Positions 24,124 through 34,686 of a DNA stretch of 64,000 nucleotides are shown here, piece by piece; within the stretch, counting starts at the first letter, position 1, and each line of letters begins with the position of its first letter. The notes under the pieces are model-generated. The model searched no databases and was not told the DNA's origin. It saw nothing but the letters and a program-made list of their open reading frames with translations. The position numbers and the translations under genes were made by a program. Source of the stretch: Paenibacillus methanolicus (lineage in GTDB: Bacteria; Bacillota; Bacilli; Paenibacillales; Paenibacillaceae); assembly GCF_008124765.1 (NCBI RefSeq), contig NZ_VNHS01000002.1, positions 496,001 to 560,000 of the forward strand. The letters run 5' to 3'.

Positions 24124-27100
24124 TTACTGTTGCAGTACCGGCATCGGATGCGAGGAGAAATTGATCGCCTCGAGCATATTGAGCAGCGCGCGAACCGTAT
24201 CCAGGCTCGTCATGCAGACGACGCCGTTCTCGACCGCCTCGCGGCGGATGCGGAAGCCGTCGCGCTCCGGCGTTTTGCCTTTCGTCAGCGTGTTGACGAC
24301 GAAGTGAGCCTGGCCGTCGCGGATGAGATCCAAGATGTTCGGCGTGCCCTCCGTCAACTTGTTGACGCGCTTAACGCGAAGTCCTGCGCCTTCCAGCGCA
24401 TCGGCCGTACCGCCCGTTGCGATGATGTTGTAACCCAGCTCGTAAAATCCGCGGAGAATCTCGATCGCTTCCGGTTTGTCTTTATCGGACACCGTGGCAA
24501 TGATCGCGCCCGTTGGCGGAATGCGCATGCCCGCGCCGATCAAGCCTTTATACAGCGCCTTCGCGTACTGTTTATCACGGCCCATGACTTCGCCCGTCGA
24601 TTTCATCTCCGGCGTCAGCGTCGGGTCGACGCGGCGCAGCTTCGCAAAGGAGAATACCGGTACTTTAACCGATACGTAATCCGCTTCCGGCGCGAGGCCC
24701 TCTTGGTAGCCGAGATCAGCCAGCTTCTGTCCGAGGATCGCTTTGGTCGCCAGATTCGCCATCGGGATGTTCGTTACTTTGCTCAGGAACGGCACCGTAC
24801 GCGAGGAACGCGGGTTGACCTCGATGACGTACACTTGATCCTGGAAGATGACGAACTGGATGTTGACCAGACCGATAACGCGCAGTTCTTTCGCGATCTT
24901 GATGGTGATGTCAATCATCTGCTGTTTCAACTCGGCGGACAGATGCTGCGGCGGGTACACCGCGATGGAGTCGCCGGAGTGAACGCCGGCGCGCTCGATA
25001 TGCTCCATGATGCCAGGGATGAGCACCGTATCGCCGTCGCAGATCGCGTCGACCTCCGCTTCCTTGCCCAGCATATAGCGGTCGATCAGAACCGGATGCT
25101 CCGGATTGATTTTGACCGCCTCGACCATGTAGTTCAGCAGCTCCTCGTCGGAGTAGACGATCTCCATCGCGCGGCCGCCAAGAACGTACGACGGGCGAAC
25201 GAGCACCGGATAACCTAGCTTCTGCGCCGTGCCTACCGCTTCATCTACCGACGTTACCGTGCTGCCTTCCGGCTGCGCGATATTCAGTTTGCGAAGAAGC
25301 GCTTCGAATTTCTTGCGGTCTTCCGCCGCATCGATGCTCTCGAGATCGGAGCCGAGGATACGTACGCCGGCTTTGGTCAACGGGGCCGCGAGATTAATCG
25401 CCGTCTGACCGCCGAACTGCACGATGACGCCGATCGGCTGCTCTTGTTCGATAACGTTCATGACGTCTTCGAAGAAGAGCGGTTCGAAGTAGAGGCGGTC
25501 GCTCGTCGAGAAATCCGTGGAGACCGTCTCCGGGTTGTTGTTGATTATGACGGCTTCATAGCCCGCGTTCTGGATCGCCCATACCGCGTGAACCGTGGAG
25601 TAGTCGAACTCGATGCCTTGGCCGATGCGGATCGGGCCAGAGCCCAGCACGAGCACCTTCTGCTTCGTCGTCTCGGTCACTTCGTTCTCGGTCTCGTAAG
25701 TCGAGTAGTAGTATGGCGTCGTCGCTTCGAACTCTGCCGCGCACGTGTCGACCATTTTGTATACCGGCTTCAGTCCTTGCGACAGGCGAAGCGCGCGAAT
25801 GTCGTGCTCGTTCAGCGCATTGCCGCCTTCCGTGCGGATCTCGGCGATCGAGCGGTCGGAGAAACCTTTGCGCTTGGCTTGGTAGAGCAGTTCCGGCGTC
25901 AGGCTAGCCGCGGCGCGAAGCTCGTTCTCGAACTTGACGATGCCTTCGAGCTTATCTAGGAACCACCAGTCGATCTTGGTTAGATCTTGGATCTCTTGCA
26001 GCTGATAGCCGCGGCGGAACGCTTCCGCAACCAAGAACATGCGCTCGTCGTCCGGCTTCTGCAGCCGGGTGCGAAGCACGTCTTCCGACAACTCGTGCGC
26101 TTCTTTCAAGTGAATGCGGTGCACGCCAATCTCGAGCGATCTTACCGCCTTGTGCATCGACTCTTCGAACGTGCGGCCGATTGCCATGACCTCGCCCGTC
26201 GCTTTCATCTGCGTGCCGAGTTTGCGGTTTGCATTAATGAATTTATCGAACGGCCAGCGCGGGATCTTCGATACGATATAGTCGAGCGTCGGTTCGAAGC
26301 AAGCATAAGTTTGGCCCGTAACCGGGTTAACGATCTCGTCGAGCGTGTAGCCGATTGCGATCTTGGCCGCCATCTTGGCGATCGGGTAGCCCGTTGCCTT
26401 CGACGCCAGCGCGGAAGAGCGGCTAACGCGCGGATTCACTTCGATGACGTAGTATTGGTAGCTGAACGGATCCAGCGCGAACTGTACGTTGCAACCGCCC
26501 TCGATGTTCAGGGCGCGGATGATCTTGAGCGAGGCCGAACGCAGCATTTGGTACTCGCGGTCGGACAGCGTCTGGCTCGGCGCAACGACGATGGAGTCGC
26601 CCGTGTGCACGCCGACCGGGTCGAAGTTCTCCATGTTGCAGACGACGATACAGTTATCGTTCGCATCGCGCATGACTTCGTATTCGACTTCCTTCATGCC
26701 CGCGATCGATTTCTCGATCAGACATTGGCTGATCGGGCTGTAACGAATACCGGAAGCAACCGTCTCCAGCAGTTCCTCTTCGTTGGCGCAGATGCCGCCG
26801 CCCGTGCCGCCCAGCGTATATGCCGGACGTACGATGATCGGATAGCCGATTTCATTCGCGAATTCCACGGCAGCTTCAACCGTCGTGACGATCGTGCTCT
26901 CTGGCACCGGCTGCTCGAGCTCGCGCATCAGATCGCGGAACAGGTCGCGGTCCTCTGCTTTTTCGATTGCGGTCAGCTGCGTACCGAGCAGTTTCACGTT
27001 CTCGCGCTCCAGCACGCCGGCGCGCGCCAGCTCGACGGCCATGTTCAGTCCGGTTTGACCGCCGAGCGTCGGCAGCAAGCCGTCCGGACGCTCTTGGCGG

Positions 27101-27333
27101 ATAATTTGCGTGACGAACTCGAGCGTAATCGGTTCAATGTATACTTTGTCGGCCATGTTCGTGTCCGTCATAATCGTTGCCGGGTTGCTGTTGATCAGGA
27201 CGACCTCGTAGCCTTCTTCCTTCAGCGCTTGGCAAGCTTGCGTGCCGGCATAATCGAATTCCGCTGCTTGACCGATAACGATCGGACCGGACCCGATGAC
27301 GAGAATTTTTTTGAGTTCATTATTTTTGGGCAT
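24124..27333 (-). CDS. carB: Carbamoyl-phosphate synthase, large subunit
   Basis: A 1069-residue enzyme with two ATP-grasp halves in tandem, the standard length. The N-half begins [19 protein letters not shown] and the C-half, about residue 553, repeats [19 protein letters not shown]. Both have the [10 protein letters not shown] / [10 protein letters not shown] active-site strands. The C-terminal MGS-like allosteric domain (about 935-1060, [10 protein letters not shown] and [13 protein letters not shown]) is where UMP or IMP would act. It makes carbamoyl phosphate from bicarbonate, ATP and ammonia delivered by CarA. The start overlaps carA by 14 bases; AGGAGAACTGCAAT precedes it. Confidence 0.97.
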   Translation of the reverse strand: MPKNNELKKILVIGSGPIVIGQAAEFDYAGTQACQALKEEGYEVVLINSNPATIMTDTNMADKVYIEPITLEFVTQIIRQERPDGLLPTLGGQTGLNMAVELARAGVLERENVKLLGTQLTAIEKAEDRDLFRDLMRELEQPVPESTIVTTVEAAVEFANEIGYPIIVRPAYTLGGTGGGICANEEELLETVASGIRYSPISQCLIEKSIAGMKEVEYEVMRDANDNCIVVCNMENFDPVGVHTGDSIVVAPSQTLSDREYQMLRSASLKIIRALNIEGGCNVQFALDPFSYQYYVIEVNPRVSRSSALASKATGYPIAKMAAKIAIGYTLDEIVNPVTGQTYACFEPTLDYIVSKIPRWPFDKFINANRKLGTQMKATGEVMAIGRTFEESMHKAVRSLEIGVHRIHLKEAHELSEDVLRTRLQKPDDERMFLVAEAFRRGYQLQEIQDLTKIDWWFLDKLEGIVKFENELRAAASLTPELLYQAKRKGFSDRSIAEIRTEGGNALNEHDIRALRLSQGLKPVYKMVDTCAAEFEATTPYYYSTYETENEVTETTKQKVLVLGSGPIRIGQGIEFDYSTVHAVWAIQNAGYEAVIINNNPETVSTDFSTSDRLYFEPLFFEDVMNVIEQEQPIGVIVQFGGQTAINLAAPLTKAGVRILGSDLESIDAAEDRKKFEALLRKLNIAQPEGSTVTSVDEAVGTAQKLGYPVLVRPSYVLGGRAMEIVYSDEELLNYMVEAVKINPEHPVLIDRYMLGKEAEVDAICDGDTVLIPGIMEHIERAGVHSGDSIAVYPPQHLSAELKQQMIDITIKIAKELRVIGLVNIQFVIFQDQVYVIEVNPRSSRTVPFLSKVTNIPMANLATKAILGQKLADLGYQEGLAPEADYVSVKVPVFSFAKLRRVDPTLTPEMKSTGEVMGRDKQYAKALYKGLIGAGMRIPPTGAIIATVSDKDKPEAIEILRGFYELGYNIIATGGTADALEGAGLRVKRVNKLTEGTPNILDLIRDGQAHFVVNTLTKGKTPERDGFRIRREAVENGVVCMTSLDTVRALLNMLEAINFSSHPMPVLQQ

Positions 27334-28465
27334 ATTGCAGTTCTCCTCTCAATGCCTCCGCAAGCTGTGCTTGGCGCGGTTTTTGCGGGTTGTTCATTTT
27401 ATGGTCGCGGATCATATCCAGGAATTGGTCGAACAAGTAGCTGGAATCGAATGGCCCAGGCGCCGCTTCCGGATGGTACTGCACCGAGAATGCCGGGAAT
27501 TCCGCATGCTTCAAGCCTTCGATCGTCCGGTCGTTGTTGTTGATGTGCGTCACTTCCAGCTTCGTGCCGGCAATCGTGTCGTCAAGAACCGTGTAACCAT
27601 GGTTCTGCGAAGTGATGTAGCAGCGGTTGGTCGCCAGCTCCTTCACCGGATGGTTGCCGCCGCGATGGCCGAACTTCAACTTCGACGTATCGGCGCCGCA
27701 TGCGAGCGCGAACAGCTGGTGGCCCAGGCAGATGCCGAAGATCGGATATTCGCCGAGCAACTCTTGGATCATCTTGACCGCGTAAGGTACGTCTTTCGGG
27801 TCGCCAGGTCCGTTAGATAGTTGGATACCGTCCGGATTAAGGCGGCGGATCTCGTCGGCCGTCGTGTCATGAGGTACGACGACGACGTCGCAGCCGCGTT
27901 TGGTCAGCTCGCGCAAAATGCCGCTCTTCGCGCCGAAGTCGACCAGCACGATGCGCTCGCGGTCGCCAGGGCTCGAGAATACGCCCTTCGTCGACGTGCG
28001 GGCGACCTGATCGCGCATCAGCGTCGTGCCGAGCAGACGCTCTTGAAGCTCTTCAATGCGCTCGTTGCCCGTGGTCAGCAGGCCTCTCATCGTACCGAAG
28101 TGACGTAGTTTGCGGGTCAGCATGCGCGTGTCGATCTCGCTGATGCCGGGGATGCCGTATTCCTTGAGCAATCGTCCGAGCGAGTATTCCGCGCGCCAGT
28201 TGCTTGGCACTTCTTCGTGGCGTCTTACAACGAAGCCGTGGATGAACGGGCGAACCGCTTCGAAGTCATCGCGCGTAATGCCATAGTTGCCGATAAGCGG
28301 GTACGTCATCGTGACGATTTGGCCGCAGTAGGACGGGTCGGACAGTACCTCCTGATAGCCTGTAATTCCCGTATTGAACACTACCTCGCCTGCGGATTGC
28401 GCTTCGGCGCCAAACGAAGCGCCTGTGAACAGCGTTCCGTCTTCGAGCAGCAGTCTTGCTTGCAT
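27320..28465 (-). CDS. carA: Carbamoyl-phosphate synthase, small (glutaminase) subunit
   Basis: A 381-residue class I glutamine amidotransferase. The N-terminal CarA-specific domain ([29 protein letters not shown]) is followed by the glutaminase domain with nucleophile Cys in [15 protein letters not shown] and the His-Glu pair in [14 protein letters not shown] at 28465 follows GAAGGAGTGATAAGC; the longer frame to 28540 covers the 142-base gap to pyrC and is not believed. It supplies ammonia to CarB. Confidence 0.97.
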   Translation of the reverse strand: MQARLLLEDGTLFTGASFGAEAQSAGEVVFNTGITGYQEVLSDPSYCGQIVTMTYPLIGNYGITRDDFEAVRPFIHGFVVRRHEEVPSNWRAEYSLGRLLKEYGIPGISEIDTRMLTRKLRHFGTMRGLLTTGNERIEELQERLLGTTLMRDQVARTSTKGVFSSPGDRERIVLVDFGAKSGILRELTKRGCDVVVVPHDTTADEIRRLNPDGIQLSNGPGDPKDVPYAVKMIQELLGEYPIFGICLGHQLFALACGADTSKLKFGHRGGNHPVKELATNRCYITSQNHGYTVLDDTIAGTKLEVTHINNNDRTIEGLKHAEFPAFSVQYHPEAAPGPFDSSYLFDQFLDMIRDHKMNNPQKPRQAQLAEALRGELQYAQK

Positions 28466-28607
28466 GCTTATCACTCCTTCTGAATTCTGTGCCTGCTTGT
28501 TATGCGCGCCTTGCCTGGAGCGGCAGCTCCGCCCGGGCATTCGGCGCTTCGGTAACTATGTCATCTATAAGGACAGCCGTTGCCGGCCATTTCTCAATTC
28601 GTTCTTC

Positions 28608-29891
28608 TTACTCGGACCAAACCAGCTTGCCGTTCACGATCGTCGCCGTCGGCCAGCCTTGCAGCTTCCATCCGCCGAACGGCGTATTTTTCCCTTTCGA
28701 GAGGAACGTCTCGGGTTGCACCTCGCGCTCGCTCTCCAGGTCGACGATCGTCAGATCCGCCGGCGCGCCCGCCGCAAGCTTGCCTTCGGCCAAACCGAAT
28801 ACGCGAGCCGGGTCTTGCGTCATCCGCTTGAGCAGGAAGCCGAGCGTCCATTTTCCGGTGACGACGAACTTCGTGTAGAGCAGCGGGAACGCCGTCTCGA
28901 AGCCCGTGATGCCAAACGGCGCCAGCTGCATGCCTCGCGCTTTCTCTTCCGCGCTGTGCGGCGCATGGTCGGTGACGACGATGTCGAGCGTGCCGTCCTC
29001 CAGCCCTTCGATGACCGCTTGCACGTCGCGCGGCGTACGGAGCGGAGGGTTCATTTTCCAATTGGCGTCCATGCTAGGGATATCCTCATCCGACAGGATC
29101 AAGTGATGCGGGCAAACCTCGGCCGTGACGTTGATGCCGATCGCTTTCGCTTGGCGGATCAAGCGGACCGACTGCTCGGTGCTAACGTGGCAGACATGAT
29201 AGTGCACGCCCGTCGCCTCGGAGAGCAGAATATCGCGTCCGACGTGAATCGCTTCGGATTCGTTCGGAGTTCCTTTGAGACCGTGCTTCTCGGCGAATTT
29301 GCCTTCCGTTACGGCAGCGCCTTCTACCAGCGAATCGTCTTCGCAGTGCGCGATAACCGGCATGCCCATCGAGTGCGCCAGCTTCATGGCGTTCTTCATC
29401 ATCTGGGCATTCTGCACGCCAACGCCGTCGTCCGTGAAGCCGATCGCGCCCGCTTCCTTCAGCGCCGCGAAATCGGTCAGCTCGCGGCCGAGCTCGTTCT
29501 TTGTAATCGCCGCGTAAGGCAGCACCTTGACGACCCCTTCGCTCTTCGCTTTATCCAGTATGTAGCGAATCGTCTCCGGCGTATCGATGACCGGCCGCGT
29601 GTTCGGCATGCAGGCGATCGTCGTGAAGCCGCCTTTCGCCGCCGAGCGAGTGCCGCTTGCAATGTCTTCTTTATATTCAAAACCCGGTTCGCGAAGATGG
29701 ACGTGCATATCGATAAATCCGGCCGATACGAGCTTGCCCGCCGCATCGATCGTTTCGTGCCCGTTCGTATCCGGCGTGTCGTTACCGTCGGCGATCGCTT
29801 CGATCATGCCGCCTTCGATGCGCACATGCTTCTTCACCAGTTTCGCTTCATTCTCGTCCCAGATGCTTCCGTTCAATATCCAAAGTGCCAT
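28608..29891 (-). CDS. pyrC: Dihydroorotase (class I)
   Basis: A 427-residue amidohydrolase that closes carbamoyl aspartate to dihydroorotate. The metal-binding DMHVHLREPG lies at about 61-70, and TTIACMPNTRP follows near 90. Further ligands are in VIAHCEDDSL and HYHVCHVST, and the catalytic aspartate is in VVTDHAPHS. Length and motifs fit the Gram-positive type I enzyme. GGAAGGGAGATAGACAAGC precedes the ATG. The order pyrB-pyrC-carA matches Bacillus. Confidence 0.97.
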   Translation of the reverse strand: MALWILNGSIWDENEAKLVKKHVRIEGGMIEAIADGNDTPDTNGHETIDAAGKLVSAGFIDMHVHLREPGFEYKEDIASGTRSAAKGGFTTIACMPNTRPVIDTPETIRYILDKAKSEGVVKVLPYAAITKNELGRELTDFAALKEAGAIGFTDDGVGVQNAQMMKNAMKLAHSMGMPVIAHCEDDSLVEGAAVTEGKFAEKHGLKGTPNESEAIHVGRDILLSEATGVHYHVCHVSTEQSVRLIRQAKAIGINVTAEVCPHHLILSDEDIPSMDANWKMNPPLRTPRDVQAVIEGLEDGTLDIVVTDHAPHSAEEKARGMQLAPFGITGFETAFPLLYTKFVVTGKWTLGFLLKRMTQDPARVFGLAEGKLAAGAPADLTIVDLESEREVQPETFLSKGKNTPFGGWKLQGWPTATIVNGKLVWSE

Positions 29892-29914
29892 GCTTGTCTA
29901 TCTCCCTTCCTTTA

Positions 29915-30814
29915 TTAGCTAAGCGCCCGTTCAATGACGGCCATTCGGATCGGCACGCCGTTCTGCATTTGCGGGAAAATTCTCGACTGCGGGGATTCAA
30001 CCAGCTCGTCGTCGATTTCGACGCCGCGGTTAATTGGTGCCGGGTGCATGATAATTGCATGAGGGGCAATCCGCTTGGCGCGTTCGACGGTTAGACCGTA
30101 CTGCTGGCGGTACTCCTCCGCGGACTTGATTAATCCGTTCTCGTGTCTCTCCAACTGCACGCGCAGCATCATGATCACGTCGGCTTTCAACGCTTCGTCG
30201 ATTGAGATATGCGGCGCATCGAGCTCCGCGGCCGTCATGCCTTCCGGCGCGCAGAAGGAGACGTTGGCGCCAAACTTGCGCAGCGCCCATAGGTTCGAGC
30301 GAGCTACGCGACTATGTTGTACATCGCCGATGATCGAAACGTTGAGTCCGCGAAGTTCGCCGAACTGCTTGCGCATCGTGTAAAGATCCAGTAGCGCCTG
30401 CGTCGGGTGCTCGTTGTTGCCATCGCCTGCATTAATAAGAGGGATTCGAATCTTCGTTGCCAGTTCGGCGAGTACCCCGATCGGCTTCAGTCGGATGACC
30501 CCTGCGTCGATGCCCATCGATTCAAGCGTCCGCACCGTATCATAGATCGATTCGCCCTTTTGCACGCTCGATACGGCGGCGGAGAAGTTCAGCACTTCCG
30601 CGCCCAGCCGCTTCTCGGCGACTTCGAAGGAAAACCGTGTTCTCGTGCTGTTCTCGAAGAACATATTGGCGACGAATTTCCCGGGCAATACCGGCTTCAC
30701 TTTCTCCTGCTGGGCTTCCCAATAGGCCGCACGGTCTAGGATGGAGCGAATTTCTTCTTGATCAAGCTCTTTCAAACCGAGTAAACTACGCTGCTTCAAT
30801 GTTGTCATGGTCAT
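29915..30814 (-). CDS. pyrB: Aspartate carbamoyltransferase catalytic subunit
   Basis: A 299-residue enzyme, the usual length for the Bacillus-type unregulated trimer; no pyrI is present. The carbamoyl-phosphate-binding STRTRFSFE is at about 55-63, the HPTQALLDLYT block at about 134-144, and the aspartate-side MHPAPINRGVE near 262-272. GGGGG stands eleven bases before the ATG; only 17 bases separate it from pyrR, so there is no room for pyrP or a second attenuator. Confidence 0.97.
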   Translation of the reverse strand: MTMTTLKQRSLLGLKELDQEEIRSILDRAAYWEAQQEKVKPVLPGKFVANMFFENSTRTRFSFEVAEKRLGAEVLNFSAAVSSVQKGESIYDTVRTLESMGIDAGVIRLKPIGVLAELATKIRIPLINAGDGNNEHPTQALLDLYTMRKQFGELRGLNVSIIGDVQHSRVARSNLWALRKFGANVSFCAPEGMTAAELDAPHISIDEALKADVIMMLRVQLERHENGLIKSAEEYRQQYGLTVERAKRIAPHAIIMHPAPINRGVEIDDELVESPQSRIFPQMQNGVPIRMAVIERALS

Positions 30815-30831
30815 CTTAAGCTTGCCCCCTT

Positions 30832-31630
<799 letters not shown>

Positions 31631-31635
31631 CTGGA

Positions 31636-31664
31636 ATTATGCCATGGTTCGTAAGGGATGTCAA
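31636..31664 (-). promoter_or_regulatory. Sigma-A promoter of the pyr operon
   Basis: TTGACA (31659-31664) and CATAAT (31636-31641) on the minus strand with a 17-base spacer, placed just upstream of the PyrR loop. Confidence 0.85.
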
Positions 31665-31737
31665 CTATAACATCCCCTCTGTTTCGACAAATCCTTGCAA
31701 GCGAAATACTGGTCGCCTCAACTTCATCTAAAATGAT

Positions 31738-31779
31738 AAAAGCCTCCAACCGGCCGATTGCTCGTCGATTAGAGGCTTA
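31738..31779 (-). terminator. Terminator of lspA-rluD
   Basis: AGCCTC (31741-31746) pairs with GAGGCT (31772-31777), with more pairing inside; TTTTATC follows on the minus strand. Confidence 0.8.
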
Positions 31780-31788
31780 TTTGCTCGC

Positions 31789-32748
31789 TTAACGTTTGCG
31801 AAGAATATCGAGCTCATGCTCCATATCGGGCGGCATCGGCGCTTCGAACACAAGCTCCGCCCCCGAGCGAGGATGGACGAAGCCCAATACCGCGGCATGG
31901 AGCGCCTGCCCTTTCAGTCCGATCGTCTTGCTGCGGCCATATACCGGATCGCCCGCCATCGGATGACCGATATATTTCATATGAACGCGAATTTGGTGCG
32001 TGCGCCCTGTCTCGAGCTGCAGCTCCATCAACGTGTAATCGCCGAAGCGCTCGACGACCATGAAATGCGTCACCGCGTGCTTGCTGCCCTTCTCCGTGAC
32101 CGTGAACAACTTACGGTCCTTCGGATCCCGGCCGATCGGCGCGTCCACGGTGCCTTGTTCATGCGGCACGTTGCCATGAACGAGCGCAATGTACTTCCGC
32201 GTAACCGAGTGCTCCTTCAACTGAGCCGCCAGCGAAGCATGCGCGAGGTCGTTCTTGGCCACCATGAGCAGACCTGACGTATCCTTGTCGATGCGATGCA
32301 CGATCCCCGGACGCAAAACGCCGTTAATACCGGACAGATCCTGGCAATGGTGCATAAGCGCGTTGACTACCGTGCCGGAAGAATGGCCGGGCGCAGGATG
32401 AACGACCATGCCGCGCGGCTTATTGATAACGATCACGTCGCGATCTTCGTATACGACGTCAAGCGGAATCGCTTCCGGCTCGATGACCGCGCTCTCCGGC
32501 TCCGGAACCGTCACGACGATGACGTCTGCATCCGCGACTTTGTAATTCGGCTTCACGGTACGGCCGTTCACGAGCACGTTCCCGTTCTTGATCCAATCCT
32601 GTACCTGCGTGCGGGAGATGGCATCATCGTACATGTTCTCCGTTACGAATTTATCCAGGCGTTCCCCGGCTTCTTCGCCGCGAATGACGAACTCGACCGG
32701 TTCTTCGCCGATGTTCTCATCTTCGTTATTGAATAGGTTGCTGTCCAT
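31789..32748 (-). CDS. rluD: RluD-family 23S rRNA pseudouridine synthase
   Basis: About 319 residues. An N-terminal S4 RNA-binding domain (about 18-75, GERLDKFVTENMYDDAISR and GNVLVNGRTVKPNYKV) is followed by the catalytic domain. The aspartate nucleophile is in HRIDKDTSGLLM (about residue 145) and the uridine-binding TGRTHQIRVHM near 225. It corresponds to B. subtilis ylyB in position, between lspA and pyrR. The gene overlaps the lspA end by about 23 bases; ATG at 32751 is an equally possible start. Exact target uridines are not known. Confidence 0.93.
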   Translation of the reverse strand: MDSNLFNNEDENIGEEPVEFVIRGEEAGERLDKFVTENMYDDAISRTQVQDWIKNGNVLVNGRTVKPNYKVADADVIVVTVPEPESAVIEPEAIPLDVVYEDRDVIVINKPRGMVVHPAPGHSSGTVVNALMHHCQDLSGINGVLRPGIVHRIDKDTSGLLMVAKNDLAHASLAAQLKEHSVTRKYIALVHGNVPHEQGTVDAPIGRDPKDRKLFTVTEKGSKHAVTHFMVVERFGDYTLMELQLETGRTHQIRVHMKYIGHPMAGDPVYGRSKTIGLKGQALHAAVLGFVHPRSGAELVFEAPMPPDMEHELDILRKR

Positions 32749-33235
32749 CATGTTCACGCGTGTCACTCGTTTCTTGGTTCTCATTCTTCATCGACAGGAA
32801 CGAATCGAGCAAAATCAGGCCGACGCCCACGCAAATGCCGGTGTCCGCGAGATTGAAGATCGGAAACACGTAACTGCCGAAAGTAAATTGCAAAAAGTCA
32901 ACGACTTCGCCATAAAGCGCACGATCCAGAAAATTGCCGACCGCCCCGCCAAGAACAAGCCCCAGCCCGATCAGCAGCGTTGGCCGCCCGTTTCGGTTCC
33001 GGTGAATGTACCAGACGATGGCGCACACGACGACAAGGGTTATCGCAATAAAGAAAAATCTCTGTTCCTGAAGGATGCCGAATGCCGCGCCACGGTTACG
33101 GATCGAGGTAATGACGAAGAAATCGCCGATTACCGGAATGATCTCGTAAAGCTCCAGCTTGCTTTCGATCACCTTCTTGGACACGTAGTCAATGACAAAT
33201 ACGAACAATGCGATCCAGTAGTAATAAAATCGCAA
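32726..33235 (-). CDS. lspA: Lipoprotein signal peptidase (signal peptidase II)
   Basis: A 169-residue protein with four membrane helices. Conserved boxes are FVIDYVSKKV, TSIRNRGAAFGIL (the NxGAAF motif), VLGGAVGNFLDR with the first catalytic Asp, and PIFNLADTGICVG with the second. It cleaves prolipoproteins before the lipidated Cys. TTG at 33235 is chosen because AGGGGGAG stands nine bases ahead and because a TACAAT -10 box (33261-33266) would place the ATG at 33262 upstream of the transcript. Confidence 0.94.
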   Translation of the reverse strand: MRFYYYWIALFVFVIDYVSKKVIESKLELYEIIPVIGDFFVITSIRNRGAAFGILQEQRFFFIAITLVVVCAIVWYIHRNRNGRPTLLIGLGLVLGGAVGNFLDRALYGEVVDFLQFTFGSYVFPIFNLADTGICVGVGLILLDSFLSMKNENQETSDTREHDGQQPIQ

Positions 33236-33460
33236 GACACCACTCCCCCTCGTCCCAAACATTGTAGCATAATCACCAGTCCATCGACCAGCGATTACCG
33301 GGCTTAGGAAGCGGTTTCGGCTTATTTTCGTCCTTAACCGGCAATTTCCCCCTGCCATGCCTTCAATTGATGGTGTTCCCGCATTCTAAAACCAATCGGC
33401 AAAGACCAGACTAAACGACGTAAAGCGTTCCGCCATGCCCGATGAAAGGAAGTGCTTCGA

Positions 33461-34171
33461 TTGACGGATTTGACGGCTGCTCAGCTTAGCGAACTTCGAG
33501 CCCGGCTCGAAACGGAGAAAAGGCGGATCGAGGAAAGGCTCGCCAATAATGAACATTACGGTCTCGCCGGCTCGCAGCGCGATGAAAGCGGCGAGCTTTC
33601 GACCATCGATAACCACCCCGCCGACGTGGCGACCGAAACGTTCGAACGCGCGAAAGACGTTGCCCTGCTGGAGCAGGAGGATCTTCGCTTAACCCGGATA
33701 ACGGCCGCGCTGGCCGCAATGGACAACGGCACTTACGGCATATGTCAAGCAACGGGCCAACCGATTCCGTACGAGCGTCTGCAAGCGATACCCGAAACGC
33801 TGTTCAGCGTCGAGCATGCCCCGCGTCAGGAACTGTCTTCCAATCGCCCGGTAGAAGAAAAGTTTTTATATCCGCCTTTCGGCCGGTCGAGTCTTGACGA
33901 ACATGAGTATAATGGCTTCGACGGCGAAGATGCCTGGCAGATCGTGGAGAGCTGGGGCAACTCCGACTCGCCGGCCATGTCCGAGAACAGGGACGTCGAC
34001 TCCTATGATTACGTCGGCATCGAAGCCGGCGAACCCGAAGGATATGTGGAAGCGATCGAGAGCTTTTTGGCCACGGATATTACGGGCAGCCAAGTCAGCG
34101 TCATTCGCAACCGCGAATATTACAATTACATGGAGAATGACGAAGGCGATCACGGTCTCGAATACTCATGA
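33461..34171 (+). CDS. TraR/DksA-family protein of the YteA/YlyA group
   Basis: A 236-residue protein. TTG at 33461 follows AAAGGAAG by eight bases. The N-terminal coiled-coil hairpin (LSELRARLETEKRRIEERLANN) is followed by the family hallmark DNHPADVATETFERAKD (about 50-66) and the finger region GTYGICQATGQPIPYERLQAIPETLFSVEHA. There only one Cys remains, so a zinc finger is unlikely. A long acidic C-terminus follows, as in the Bacillus yteA family. B. subtilis has ylyA at this place, a forespore RNA-polymerase-binding protein, but in the same direction as ileS; here it is inverted. Confidence 0.85.
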   Translation: MTDLTAAQLSELRARLETEKRRIEERLANNEHYGLAGSQRDESGELSTIDNHPADVATETFERAKDVALLEQEDLRLTRITAALAAMDNGTYGICQATGQPIPYERLQAIPETLFSVEHAPRQELSSNRPVEEKFLYPPFGRSSLDEHEYNGFDGEDAWQIVESWGNSDSPAMSENRDVDSYDYVGIEAGEPEGYVEAIESFLATDITGSQVSVIRNREYYNYMENDEGDHGLEYS

Positions 34172-34172
34172 A

Positions 34173-34202
34173 ATTAGGCCGGGCATGCAAGCCCGGCCTA
34201 AT
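34173..34202. terminator. Perfect palindrome between convergent genes
   Basis: ATTAGGCCGGGC pairs with GCCCGGCCTAAT around ATGCAA. It overlaps the last codons of the minus-strand gene and probably ends both transcripts; no long U tract. Confidence 0.7.
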
Positions 34203-34524
34203 ACGTTTTGACATCCAATTGGTGCTGGACGATCCGAACGATATCCGCGATATAGTCTCCGATGATCGGCAGGTTCAATGCGCCGAGCATCTGCAGCACG
34301 TAAACAATCGTGGCGGCGAAGAACGTGAATCCGACCGCGATGCCGACGCCTCTCGCCGTGCCGGCCAACAAATTGCGCCAAATGAGCGAGAACGGGCGGT
34401 TCAGCAAATCCACGTACTCGGCCATCTGCGACCTTTCCATGTCCTCGGCAACTTTCATCAATCTTCGGTCCAGCAAATCCATCGAACGCCGAATCGCGCT
34501 CATATCCTTCACTTCATCGGTCAA
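34198..34524 (-). CDS. DUF5665-like membrane protein
   Basis: A 108-residue protein. The TTG at 34524 follows GGGAGGGGG; ATG at 34542 would lie upstream of that site. A charged helix (SAIRRSMDLLDRRLMKVAEDMERSQMAEY in two parts) precedes a FSLIWRNLLAGTARGVGIAVGF stretch and one or two hydrophobic segments (AVGFTFFAATIVYVLQMLGAL). The pattern resembles DUF5665 as known to me from Bacilli and Clostridia; the function is unknown. It sits 162 bases downstream of ileS in transcription order, beyond the ileS terminator. Confidence 0.7.
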   Translation of the reverse strand: MTDEVKDMSAIRRSMDLLDRRLMKVAEDMERSQMAEYVDLLNRPFSLIWRNLLAGTARGVGIAVGFTFFAATIVYVLQMLGALNLPIIGDYIADIVRIVQHQLDVKTY

Positions 34525-34543
34525 ACCAGCGCCCCCTCCCACT

Positions 34544-34611
34544 AAAAAACGCCCATGCCACCATGCCGCCTACGGCCTATTGCCGCGGGCAGGCATCGTA
34601 GCATGGGCGTT
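34544..34611 (-). terminator. Terminator of ileS
   Basis: AACGCCCATGC (34548-34558) pairs with GCATGGGCGTT (34601-34611), with further pairing inside, followed by TTTTTTAG on the minus strand. Confidence 0.88.
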
Positions 34612-34686
34612 CGTTATCCCCGGCCTCCGATTATTTGCGTATAACGAGCGTCCGGAGCCTGGTTGTCACAGGTTACTATGCCCGGA

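Noticed and set aside
25987-27543. 518-codon plus-strand frame opposite carB
   Set aside because: Antisense shadow caused by GC-rich codon use; no family resemblance.
28466-28607. Second attenuator between pyrC and carA
   Set aside because: GC-rich inverted repeats are present but there is no U tract and no PyrR loop.
28374-29918. 514-codon plus-strand frame opposite pyrC
   Set aside because: Antisense of dihydroorotase, Arg-rich, no ribosome site.
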